A DNA stretch of 37,634 nucleotides from an uncultured cyanobacterium (GCA_945487905.1 CALYTW010000007.1:1-37634), one strand, 5' to 3'; numbered from the stretch's first letter, positions 1 to 7,301 are shown. Made by a program: numbers and translations. The notes: generated from the letters alone by a model not told the origin.

Positions 1-77
1 AGATTCTTCAGCAGGCTGCAGCAACATTGTTGTCAACAGCGAACCAAACACCAAGTATCGCACTCAACTTGCTGTAA
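1..77 (+). CDS. Flagellin, C-terminal end (partial)
   Basis: Only the last 24 codons (3-74) and the TAA stop (75-77) lie in the window. The translation contains QQAAATLL and then STANQTPSIALNLL just before the stop. This is the usual end of bacterial flagellins: an amphipathic D0 helix with an (A/S)QANQ-P-x-x-(A/V)-L-x-LL pattern. The D0 helix packs in the core of the flagellar filament. A rho-independent terminator follows at 124-150, so this is probably the end of a transcription unit. The family call rests on a short stretch, but the ANQTP...LL ending is distinctive. A related filament-type protein cannot be excluded. Confidence 0.68.
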   Translation, partial: ILQQAAATLLSTANQTPSIALNLL

Positions 78-123
78 TTGGAAAAAGGTACTGAAAGTAT
101 GTATATCTGACAGATATTACAAA

Positions 124-150
124 GCCGGAAATGGATTTTCCGGCTTTTTT
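124..150 (+). terminator. Rho-independent terminator after flagellin
   Basis: A perfect 8-bp stem, GCCGGAAA (124-131) with TTTCCGGC (137-144), has a 5-base loop and is followed by six T (145-150). It sits about 50 bases after the flagellin stop and points with that gene. A short run of A precedes the stem, so it could also act weakly for the convergent gene ending at 205. Confidence 0.85.
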
Positions 151-158
151 CTTATTCT

Positions 159-196
159 GTCATTCTGAGGGCAACGCTTTATAAGCCCGAAGAATC
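159..196. repeat. Half copy of an interspersed palindromic repeat
   Basis: GTCATTCTGAG (159-169) is followed 16 bases later by CCCGAAGAATC (186-196). The same two blocks occur, also 16 bases apart, in the fuller element at 35042-35128. The right half of that element (AGATCCTTCGG and CTCAGGATGAC) is missing here. The type is the short REP/MITE-like palindrome family with GTCATTCTGAG ends found between genes in many bacterial genomes. It lies in the gap between two convergent genes. Confidence 0.7.
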
Positions 197-204
197 ACTA
201 TAAC

Positions 205-1899
205 TTATTTTATATTTGAATACGTCCAAGCATCAAACGTAGGTGTTTCGGAGACATTAAGCTCTTTTTTCTTTTCACCGGCGGAACAATCGTCGTGTGC
301 AATAGGAGCATACAATCTGTTATAATATTCAATAACCATTCTGTCTGAATTGAAGTATGCTTCAGATGTTCTGATTGCTTGTCTCATCAATCTTGCCCAT
401 TCTTTCTTATTCTTGTAATAAGTCGGAATAATTTGATCTTCAATAATGCTCATAACGCATTCGTGGTCTTTCCAATGTCTTTCTTCCCAAGGCATATCGT
501 CATCAAGGCCTTCATATTCAACAGTGTAACCGTTAATTCCGTTAAATGTACCTTCAACCGTCCAGCCGTCAAAAATAGACAGGTGGAGCGTGCCGTTCAT
601 ATTAGCCGACATACCTGAAGTACCTGATGCTTCAAAAGGTCTCAACGGTGTATTTAACCAAATATCAGAACCTCTTTTTAACATGCCTGAAAGCTGTAAT
701 TCGTATCCTGGAAGAACGACAACATTTTTTAATGAGTGAGAACGATTCAGCAATTTGTTGAACATTTCCTTACCCATAACGTCATCCGGATGGAATTTAC
801 CTGCAAAAATAATCTGAACCTTGTTTTCGTCAAGAAGTTTTCCGATTCTGTCCTTATCCATAAGGATTAACCATGCACGTTTGTAATCTGCAAATCTTCT
901 TGCCCAAGTAATTGTCAAAACATCCGGATCAAATCTTTTACCTGCAACATTTGCTATATATTTAAACAATTCTGCCTTCATTTCACGTTTAACTGCAAGA
1001 AGTTCTTCAGGATGGTTTTGAACTTTAGCTATTCTCTTATCCTGCCAGTATTGAAGATTTACGGCATTTGTAATAGCTCTAATCGGGCATCTGTCCTCAA
1101 CCCATTCCCACATCTTGTTAGCAACAAGCCCGTGGAGCTGAGAGACTGCATTTGCTATTCTTGACATTCTAAGTGCCGCAACAGTAAGAGAGAAGTTTTC
1201 TCCGCCCAGTTTAATAGCTGTGTCTCTGGATGCACCTGCAAAGAATCCGCCTTCAAGAAGCGTATCAACCCAGTGAACTTCATTTCCTGCTGCAACCGGA
1301 GTGTGAGTAGTGAATACGGTCTTTCTCTTAACTTCATCCAGATTGCCGTTATATTGTCTCAAAAGTTCAAACGCAGCAGGCAGAGCGTGACCTTCGTTCA
1401 TATGAACAACGTCAAAATTATAGCCCGCTTTTTGAAGAACTCTTATACCAGCTACACCCAAAATAGTCTCCTGAGCGATTCTAATTTTCTCATTGCCGTC
1501 ATAAAGCCTGTGAGAAATGCTTTTTGCCCAATCGCTGTTGCCGTCAATATCTGTTGTTAAAAGATAAACTGGACAAGTTCCGAACAATTCCGGATTGACT
1601 TTGAACGCTTTTACTTTAACTTTTTCCCCGAAAGTATCAACATCCACCGTGATACCGGTATCTTCAAGATAGTCGTAATATTTTCTTATATAAGCAACTT
1701 CAACATTTCCGGAGTGATCAATACGCTGATCATAATAACCGTATGACCAAAGCATTGTAACGCCCACCATAGGCATTTGTAAGTATCCTGCCGAAAGCAT
1801 GTGCGACCCTGCAAGAAAGCCCAATCCGCCTGAATATGTACTAAGCGATTGGTCCATTGCAATTTCCATTGAAAAATAAGCTACGTTTGGTAATGTCAT
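205..1899 (-). CDS. GT35-type alpha-glucan phosphorylase homologue lacking the PLP lysine
   Basis: A 564-residue protein that starts like the short alpha-glucan phosphorylases of glycosyltransferase family 35 (VAYFSMEI at 7-13, STYSGGLGFLAG at 20-31). It keeps much of the active site: His199 in FTTHTP, Arg335 and Lys340 in RRFADYKR (the phosphate-site Arg/Lys of glycogen phosphorylase), and Glu423 in the PFEASGTSGM loop. The next residue should be the lysine that binds pyridoxal phosphate (family pattern SGTSGMK or SGTGNMK). Here it is Ser431, codon TCG at 607-609 on the minus strand. Family members cleave alpha-1,4-glucan to glucose-1-phosphate. Without the lysine, classical phosphorolysis is doubtful, and a different glycosyl-transfer or binding role is possible. 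The ATG start (1897-1899) has AAGGG upstream. The phosphoglucose isomerase downstream in the window fits a glycogen/glycolysis context. Confidence 0.85.
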   Translation of the reverse strand: MTLPNVAYFSMEIAMDQSLSTYSGGLGFLAGSHMLSAGYLQMPMVGVTMLWSYGYYDQRIDHSGNVEVAYIRKYYDYLEDTGITVDVDTFGEKVKVKAFKVNPELFGTCPVYLLTTDIDGNSDWAKSISHRLYDGNEKIRIAQETILGVAGIRVLQKAGYNFDVVHMNEGHALPAAFELLRQYNGNLDEVKRKTVFTTHTPVAAGNEVHWVDTLLEGGFFAGASRDTAIKLGGENFSLTVAALRMSRIANAVSQLHGLVANKMWEWVEDRCPIRAITNAVNLQYWQDKRIAKVQNHPEELLAVKREMKAELFKYIANVAGKRFDPDVLTITWARRFADYKRAWLILMDKDRIGKLLDENKVQIIFAGKFHPDDVMGKEMFNKLLNRSHSLKNVVVLPGYELQLSGMLKRGSDIWLNTPLRPFEASGTSGMSANMNGTLHLSIFDGWTVEGTFNGINGYTVEYEGLDDDMPWEERHWKDHECVMSIIEDQIIPTYYKNKKEWARLMRQAIRTSEAYFNSDRMVIEYYNRLYAPIAHDDCSAGEKKKELNVSETPTFDAWTYSNIK

Positions 1900-1983
1900 G
1901 ATTTTAACCCTTATCCTAATTAATATACTACTAAAGAGCTATAAACTCCCTTTTATTTATATCAGCAACATACCATATATTCA

Positions 1984-2011
1984 ATATTATTTGTACACAA
2001 TATACTTTCAA
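1984..2011 (-). promoter_or_regulatory. Possible promoter of the GT35 gene
   Basis: Read on the minus strand, TTGAAA (2006-2011) is followed 16 bases later by TAATAT (1984-1989), about 85 bases before the ATG at 1899. The region is very AT-rich, so chance matches are likely. No other clear signal is seen on this strand in 1900-2150. Confidence 0.3.
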
Positions 2012-2161
2012 AAAAACTGCAATAAAGCGAAAACCCTTGTAAAACATAGCACTTTGCAATTGTTAAATTTTGTTACAAAGTAATACTAAAGGATTAGTTA
2101 ATGAGAATTATTAAAATTATGTGAACTATGTTTGTCAAAAATAATATTGCCTTAAATCGGG

Positions 2162-2190
2162 TTGACAGAGGTCAGTATTTATTTGATAAT
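2162..2190 (+). promoter_or_regulatory. Sigma70-type promoter of the hydrogenase-maturation leader
   Basis: A perfect TTGACA (2162-2167), a 17-base spacer and GATAAT (2185-2190, five of six consensus bases). Transcription would begin near 2197, about 210 bases before the first large gene at 2406. The transcript would therefore carry a long leader with the small ORF, the strong hairpin and the foldable element listed below. Between 1900 and 2160 I see no gene and only AT-rich sequence. Confidence 0.7.
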
Positions 2191-2219
2191 ATTCGTGTGC
2201 CTGATTCACGAGGGGGTAA

Positions 2220-2291
2220 ATGAATTTTTTCATAAAATTCCGAACCTTTGGAAAAAGATACCGATTCTTAAAAAATGTCGTGTCTTTATAG
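2220..2291 (+). CDS. Possible 23-codon leader ORF
   Basis: ATG at 2220 follows GAGGGGG with a short 3-base gap and runs 23 codons to TAG (2289-2291). The product is short and basic (MNFFIKFRTFGKRYR, then FLKNVVSL). Its last codons and stop overlap the left arm and loop of the hairpin at 2271-2304, the layout expected of a leader peptide whose translation affects a terminator. There is no run of one regulatory codon, and it could equally be a chance frame in an untranslated leader or a small RNA. Confidence 0.3.
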   Translation: MNFFIKFRTFGKRYRFLKNVVSL

Positions 2292-2304
2292 GCACGACAT
2301 TTTT
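2271..2304 (+). terminator. Strong hairpin with T-tract in the hyd leader (attenuator or sRNA terminator)
   Basis: The perfect 12-base arms AAAAATGTCGTG (2271-2282) and CACGACATTTTT (2293-2304) are extended inward by a T-G and a C-G pair, with loop TTTATA. The stem ends in a T-tract, as an intrinsic terminator does. It lies about 75-105 bases after the predicted transcription start and about 100 bases before the regulator gene. It should therefore stop transcripts before the coding genes unless it is overridden. Its symmetric A/T ends mean it could work in both directions. Confidence 0.7.
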
Positions 2305-2309
2305 AGTAT

Positions 2310-2398
2310 AAGCGTGAACCCGCTTGAAGTTTGTTAAGAGGAGTACCGGTAGTAACGCCTATAACTTGTAGTTTAGCGAAATGTACTCCGATTAGAGG
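2310..2398 (+). ncRNA. Foldable 5' leader element ahead of the TM1266-hydGFE operon (unidentified)
   Basis: A small hairpin AAGCG (2310-2314)/CGCTT (2321-2325) is followed by a closing stem GGAGTAC (2340-2346)/GTACTCC (2383-2389), seven perfect pairs. The stem encloses about 36 bases with two weaker helices, GGT/GCC (2348-2350/2357-2359) and AACT/AGTT (2363-2366/2370-2373). This is a small multibranched junction. The closing stem ends five bases before the ribosome-binding site AGAGG (2394-2398) of the gene at 2406, a typical position for translational control. I compared it from memory with the TPP, SAM, cobalamin, THF, fluoride, glycine and preQ1 classes and recognise none. It may be a new cis-regulatory RNA or fortuitous pairing. 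Confidence 0.4.
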
Positions 2399-2405
2399 TA
2401 TAAAA

Positions 2406-2651
2406 ATGGACACTCGTGTAGCAATAGTTAGCATAATAGTAGAAAATGATGCCGTAATCTGCGATATTCAGAATCTTTTGACAGAATATTCGCAATTTAT
2501 TATCGGCAGATTCGGTATACCTTATAAGCAGAAAAATATAAGAATAATCAGTGTAGTGCTTGATGCACCTGCTGATACAATAAACTCTTTGACCGGCAAA
2601 ATCGGAAGGCTTGAACATGTAAATGCCAAAACAGTTTACTCAAATGTATAG
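2406..2651 (+). CDS. TM1266-like iron-only hydrogenase system regulator
   Basis: An 81-residue protein with the pattern of the small 'iron-only hydrogenase system regulator' family (TM1266 type). It starts MDTRVAIVSIIVEN, has a middle part with FIIGRFGIPYKQKNIRIIS, and ends LTGKIGRLEHVNAKTVYS. The family resembles the C-terminal ACT/NikR-like sensing domain and is almost always encoded next to hydE, hydF or hydG. Its molecular role is not well established. The start is ATG 2406 with AGAGG eight bases upstream. The frame stays open upstream to TTG 2331, but that part overlaps the structured leader and has no homologue-like sequence. It is the first gene of the operon, 27 bases before hydG. Confidence 0.85.
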   Translation: MDTRVAIVSIIVENDAVICDIQNLLTEYSQFIIGRFGIPYKQKNIRIISVVLDAPADTINSLTGKIGRLEHVNAKTVYSNV

Positions 2652-2678
2652 AATGGAAAAAGGAAAAAGGAAAAAAGA

Positions 2679-4118
2679 ATGTACAACAAAAAATCAATGA
2701 AAGCGGAAGAATTTATTAATCATGAGGAAGTTTTGAGAACTCTTGATTACGCTGAAAAAAATAAGAACAATTTAGAATTAATAGATAAAATTTTAAATAA
2801 AGCTCGCCCCGTTCGCAACGGAAAACAAGTTCACTGCGAGGGTTTGAGCCACGAAGAAGCAAGCATATTGCTGGCGTGTGATGATAAATCCGTGATTGAC
2901 AAGATTTATAAGCTTGCAGAAGAAATAAAAAAAGCATTTTACGGAAACAGAATTGTTATTTTTGCACCGCTTTATCTTTCAAATTACTGTATAAACGGTT
3001 GTGTATACTGTCCTTATCACGCTAAGAACACTCACATTCCACGAAAAAAACTTACACAGGAAGAAGTTAAAGCAGAGGTTATTGCGCTTCAGGATATGGG
3101 ACATAAACGTCTTGCGATAGAATCCGGCGAAGACCCTGTTAATAATCCGATTGAATATATTTTGGAGTGTATCAAAACGATTTATTCAATCAAACATAAA
3201 AATGGTGCTATCAGGAGAGTAAATGTAAATATTGCAGCAACTACCGTTGAAAATTACCGCAAATTAAAAGATGCCGGAATCGGTACTTATATTTTATTTC
3301 AGGAAACCTACCACAAAGAATCTTATGAAAAATTACATCCTACAGGCCCTAAACACAACTATGCATACCATACTGAGGCTATGGACAGGGCAATGGAAGG
3401 CGGTATTGATGATGTAGGATTAGGGGTTCTTTTCGGACTTGAAAGATACAAGTATGAATTTGCAGCGCTTTTAATGCATGCCGAGCATTTAGAAGCTGTT
3501 CACGGGGTCGGACCTCATACAATCTCCGTTCCGAGAGTAAAAAAAGCTGACGATATCGACCCGAACGCTTTTGACAACGGAATTGACGACGAAACTTTTA
3601 CTAAAATTGTTGCACTGACACGTATTGCCGTACCTTATACAGGCATAATCATTTCTACCCGTGAAACGGAACAAGTCAGAGAAAAGCTTTTAAAACTTGG
3701 CGTTTCGCAGGTTTCAGGCGCATCAAGAACCTCTGTAGGAGGTTATACACAAGAAGAACGACCGACCGATACTGAGCAATTCAATGTTTCAGACCAAAGA
3801 ACATTGGATGAAGTTGTCAAATGGCTTATGGAACAGGGGCATATACCGTCTTTCTGCACAGCTTGCTACAGAGAAGGCAGAACAGGCGACCGCTTTATGT
3901 CGCTATGCAAAACCGGACAGATTCAAAACTGCTGTCATCCAAACGCTTTGATTACATTGAAAGAATTTCTTGAAGATTATGCAACTGCTAAAACAAAGAA
4001 AGTCGGCGAAGCACTGATAGAAAAAGAAATAAATAATGTTCCGAATGAAAAAGTACGAGAAATCCTGATGGGGAACTTGAAAGAGATAGAAAACGGAAGC
4101 CGTGATTTCAGATTTTAA
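2679..4118 (+). CDS. hydG: HydG, radical SAM tyrosine lyase for the [FeFe]-hydrogenase H-cluster
   Basis: HydG splits tyrosine to p-cresol and dehydroglycine, yielding the CO and cyanide ligands of the [FeFe]-hydrogenase H-cluster. It has 479 residues, normal for the family. The radical-SAM cluster motif CX3CX2C is Cys104, Cys108 and Cys111 (CINGCVYC). The C-terminal auxiliary cluster motif CX2CX22C is Cys393, Cys396 and Cys419, in the typical context CTACYREGRTGDRF. The KAEEFINHEE segment near the N-terminus is also family-specific. ATG 2679 follows AAGGAAAAAAG; a second in-frame ATG at 2697 is possible. The neighbours hydF and hydE complete the maturation set. No hydrogenase structural gene is in the window. 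Confidence 0.97.
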   Translation: MYNKKSMKAEEFINHEEVLRTLDYAEKNKNNLELIDKILNKARPVRNGKQVHCEGLSHEEASILLACDDKSVIDKIYKLAEEIKKAFYGNRIVIFAPLYLSNYCINGCVYCPYHAKNTHIPRKKLTQEEVKAEVIALQDMGHKRLAIESGEDPVNNPIEYILECIKTIYSIKHKNGAIRRVNVNIAATTVENYRKLKDAGIGTYILFQETYHKESYEKLHPTGPKHNYAYHTEAMDRAMEGGIDDVGLGVLFGLERYKYEFAALLMHAEHLEAVHGVGPHTISVPRVKKADDIDPNAFDNGIDDETFTKIVALTRIAVPYTGIIISTRETEQVREKLLKLGVSQVSGASRTSVGGYTQEERPTDTEQFNVSDQRTLDEVVKWLMEQGHIPSFCTACYREGRTGDRFMSLCKTGQIQNCCHPNALITLKEFLEDYATAKTKKVGEALIEKEINNVPNEKVREILMGNLKEIENGSRDFRF

Positions 4119-4231
4119 GACTTTCCAAAAGTTATTATTTTTCGGAAAACGCTTTTGACTTCGGCTCTTGCTAATATCCTCAAAACATACAACTTTTTCC
4201 AGCATGAAATAAAATCGAACGGAGAAAACAA

Positions 4232-5404
4232 ATGTTGACAAATACCTTAACATCATCAGAACGTATGCACATAGCCTTTTTTGGCTGTAGAAATGCTGGT
4301 AAATCAAGCTTGGTTAATGCTTTTACAAATCAACAACTATCTGTTGTTTCTGATATTAAAGGCACGACAACAGATCCCGTCAAGAAAGCGATAGAAATTT
4401 TACCCATTGGACCTGTGGTAATAATTGATACAGCAGGACTTGACGACGATGGTGCATTGGGAAAACTGCGGGTGGAAAAAACAATGCAGGTTCTTGGCAA
4501 AACGGATATAGCAGTTCTTGTTGTTGATTCTACTGTTGGAATAAATGATTATGACAAAGATTTGATAAAGCAATTTGAAGAAAGAAAGTTGCCTTACGTT
4601 ATTGCATATAATAAATGTGACTTGATTCAACACCCGCCCTTCGAGGGAGGGGAACTGTATATTTCCGCCAAGACAGGAAAAGGGATAAATGAACTAAAAG
4701 AACTACTTGTAAAAATCTCATGTCAAAATATATCGAATCGATATATTTTACGGGATTTAATAAAATCGGGCGACATAATTATACTCGTTATCCCGATTGA
4801 CGAATCCGCTCCGAAGGGAAGGCTTATACTCCCTCAGCAGAATGTTTTGAGAGAAATTCTCGATTCGCATGCCACGGCAATATGTGTTCAGCCGGAAGAA
4901 TTGGAAGAAACTTTAGAAAAAGTAAAACCAAATCTTGTCATTACAGATTCTCAGGTATTTGAAAAAGTAAAATATATCGTTTCGATAGATATTCCTTTAA
5001 CCTCCTTTTCAATACTAATGGCAAGGTATAAAGGCAAGTTAAACGAGCTGATTAACAGTGCTAAAGTGATTTCAGCCCTAAAAGACGGTTCAAAAGTATT
5101 GATATCTGAAGGATGCACCCACCACAGACAATGCAACGACATAGGAACCGTAAAATTCCCAAAATGGCTGACTGATTATACCGGCAAAAACTTAAATTTT
5201 GAATTTACGCAGGGTGGGGACTTTCCGCAAGATTTATATCGATTCGATATAATCATTCATTGCGGGGGATGTATGATAAACGAAGCGGAGATGCAAACAA
5301 GACTTAAGCTGGCAAAGGAACAGGGAATTCCTGTTGTAAATTACGGCATGGCAATTGCTTATATGAACGGAATTTTAGAAAGAGCCTTGGAGATTTTTAA
5401 GTAA
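4232..5404 (+). CDS. hydF: HydF, [FeFe]-hydrogenase maturation GTPase and scaffold
   Basis: HydF is the GTPase and iron-sulfur scaffold on which the H-cluster precursor is completed and passed to the hydrogenase. Domains in order: a GTPase domain with P-loop GCRNAGKS (18-25), DTAGL (66-70), NKCD and SAKTG; a dimerisation domain; and a C-terminal cluster domain. The cluster ligands fit CxH-x45-HCxxC: Cys295, His297, His343, Cys344 and Cys347. Length is 390 residues, near normal. ATG 4232 has GGAG seven bases upstream. It is 113 bases after hydG and on the same strand. No terminator is seen in that gap. Confidence 0.97.
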   Translation: MLTNTLTSSERMHIAFFGCRNAGKSSLVNAFTNQQLSVVSDIKGTTTDPVKKAIEILPIGPVVIIDTAGLDDDGALGKLRVEKTMQVLGKTDIAVLVVDSTVGINDYDKDLIKQFEERKLPYVIAYNKCDLIQHPPFEGGELYISAKTGKGINELKELLVKISCQNISNRYILRDLIKSGDIIILVIPIDESAPKGRLILPQQNVLREILDSHATAICVQPEELEETLEKVKPNLVITDSQVFEKVKYIVSIDIPLTSFSILMARYKGKLNELINSAKVISALKDGSKVLISEGCTHHRQCNDIGTVKFPKWLTDYTGKNLNFEFTQGGDFPQDLYRFDIIIHCGGCMINEAEMQTRLKLAKEQGIPVVNYGMAIAYMNGILERALEIFK

Positions 5405-5517
5405 TTACCGCATTTTTAACAAAATATCCACTTTCTTTTGTAGCAAAAGCTCTCGAAGTCACAGTTGACAAACTCTTAACGGAATACAAAAAAAATCTGT
5501 AGTGATAAAATGTTTTT

Positions 5518-6501
5518 ATGAACAGACAAGAAATTATCGATATTTTATCTGACAAAACAAAAAATGATTGGCTTTTTAAAACCGCCAATCAAATCAGGCA
5601 TGAAAATGTCGGAGATGAAGTTCATCTCAGGGGGCTGATTGAATTTTCAAATATTTGCAAGCGTCAATGCAAGTATTGCGGACTGCGTTCTGCTAATAAC
5701 AAGGTTGAACGGTACAGATTATCTGTAAACGAAATATTGTCAACCGCCAAAAATGCTGTAGCTATGGGTTACAAAACCCTTGTTCTTCAATCCGGCGAAG
5801 ATGATTACTACGACACGGATAAAATGTGCGAAATAATAAGCGGTATAAAAAAGCTTGATACAGCGCTTACTCTAAGTATCGGAGAAAAAACCTATGAAGA
5901 CTACAAAGCATATAAAAAATCAGGCGCAGACAGATATCTTTTAAGAATAGAAACTACCGACAAAAAACTTTATACAAATATGCACCCGGGGGCAAGTATA
6001 GAAAACAGGTTTAATTGCCTTTTCAACCTAAAGAAATTGGGTTATGAAACAGGTACAGGCTGTCTTGTCGGACTTCCTGACCAAACAATTGAATCTTTAG
6101 CGGATGATATTCTGTTCTTTAAAGAACTTGATGCTGATATGGTCGGAATAGGTCCTTTTATTCCGCACAAAGAAACCCCGTTCAAAGATGCGGGAAACGG
6201 AGACTTTTGGCTTGCCTTAAAAGTTATGGCATTAACTAGAATAATCCTCCCGAATATTAATATTCCGGCAACAACAGCAATGGAAACACTTAATCCAAAC
6301 GGCAGAATAATTGCTCTTCAAAGCGGTGCAAATGTTGTTATGCCAAATGTTACAGGTGTTGAATACAGACCTAAATACGAAATTTATCCAAACAAAATCT
6401 GCTTGAACGATGCTCCGGAAAAATGCAGAGGGTGCATTGAGGGAAAAATCAATTCAATCGGAAGATCAATATCAAGAAAATACGGATTCAGAAAGCACTA
6501 A
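5518..6501 (+). CDS. hydE: HydE, radical SAM maturase of the [FeFe]-hydrogenase H-cluster
   Basis: HydE is a radical SAM enzyme that processes an iron-cysteine complex from HydG during assembly of the H-cluster. The CX3CX2C motif is Cys47, Cys51 and Cys54 (CKRQCKYCGLR). The optional second cluster motif CX7CX2C is also present (Cys295, Cys303, Cys306). VLQSGEDDYY, LLRIETT and GLPDQTIESL match the family core. At 327 residues it is about 20 shorter at the N-terminus than Thermotoga HydE. The ATG at 5518 has no clear ribosome-binding site, and three stop codons in a row (TAG TGA TAA, 5500-5508) precede it in the same frame. It is the last gene of the maturation operon. Confidence 0.96.
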   Translation: MNRQEIIDILSDKTKNDWLFKTANQIRHENVGDEVHLRGLIEFSNICKRQCKYCGLRSANNKVERYRLSVNEILSTAKNAVAMGYKTLVLQSGEDDYYDTDKMCEIISGIKKLDTALTLSIGEKTYEDYKAYKKSGADRYLLRIETTDKKLYTNMHPGASIENRFNCLFNLKKLGYETGTGCLVGLPDQTIESLADDILFFKELDADMVGIGPFIPHKETPFKDAGNGDFWLALKVMALTRIILPNINIPATTAMETLNPNGRIIALQSGANVVMPNVTGVEYRPKYEIYPNKICLNDAPEKCRGCIEGKINSIGRSISRKYGFRKH

Positions 6502-6587
6502 TTTTATTAACAATTCTTAATATACGCTTGTATGCTATATCTGTTTAATATACCCTCTAATATATCTGAGTATATAAGGAGGTTTTT

Positions 6588-7211
6588 ATGAAAGTACAAT
6601 CAATTCAAAACAATTACAGTGTGAAAAATTATTCTGCAAACTCTGCAAAACCGGCATTTAAAAGCAAACTTGTTAATGCCGTTTTAGACGAAACCGTTTA
6701 TCTTCCGAGTACGCAAAAAGAACTATCCAGATTCTGGGGAAAACTTTTTAGAGCAATTAAGAAAGAACCGACTCTAAAAATTGCAAACAAGGAGTATTTT
6801 GACTATTTGTGCAAACTGCAACCTGATGACTTGGGAGCATTCTTTTACAAAAATAATATAGAAGACAAACCATACGGATACCGTGTTGATATAGCAAATG
6901 ATGAAGACGGAAGACTTTTATCATACGCTAAAGATTTTGACGGAACTTTTATGGAAATTCAGACAGATAGAGGGTTCAGACGTATAGGTTTAACATACAG
7001 CGACGGGAAATACAGATACTACTATTATCAAGATCCCGATTCAATGATAGATTTTTGGCCAAGAGATACTTATGGAGACGGGCCTCAAAGACGTATAACA
7101 ACAAAATCTTTCCCCGGTTCAAGCACAACATATTGTGATGAAAACGGAGATTCAACCGTTATTTCGAATATAAAAGGGTTCGTAAAAGATTTTCTTGATA
7201 TTTTTAAATAG
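6588..7211 (+). CDS. Unknown protein with N-terminal 'KPAFKSK' tag
   Basis: A 207-residue protein I do not recognise. It opens with a polar Asn/Ser-rich stretch ending KPAFKSK (about 20-26). Comparable short N-terminal segments (Asn-rich, then P-x-F-K-x-K) occur on many otherwise unrelated proteins of gut Melainabacteria, to my knowledge without a known function. The rest is mixed alpha/beta in character, rich in Tyr and Asp, with DGKYRYYYYQDPDS (about 139-153). There is no signal peptide or membrane segment. The start is certain: AAGGAGG lies six bases before the ATG. It stands alone between hydE and the isomerase gene, with 86 AT-rich bases upstream that probably hold its own promoter. Confidence 0.75.
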   Translation: MKVQSIQNNYSVKNYSANSAKPAFKSKLVNAVLDETVYLPSTQKELSRFWGKLFRAIKKEPTLKIANKEYFDYLCKLQPDDLGAFFYKNNIEDKPYGYRVDIANDEDGRLLSYAKDFDGTFMEIQTDRGFRRIGLTYSDGKYRYYYYQDPDSMIDFWPRDTYGDGPQRRITTKSFPGSSTTYCDENGDSTVISNIKGFVKDFLDIFK

Positions 7212-7301
7212 TTAATAGCAAAAAATTTTTTTAGACGATTTTATAACAACAAGGGAATTTATATACTTGTGTGTAGAGAAATATTAATAGGAGGTTTTAC
7301 A

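Noticed and set aside
2331-2405. Upstream extension of the TM1266-like protein from a TTG at 2331
   Set aside because: The added 25 residues lie on the structured leader, have no ribosome-binding site and are not like the family, whereas ATG 2406 has AGAGG in place.
3903-4307. 134-codon minus-strand frame over the end of hydG and start of hydF
   Set aside because: Shadow of the two hyd genes; Phe/Tyr/Cys-rich translation with no domain.
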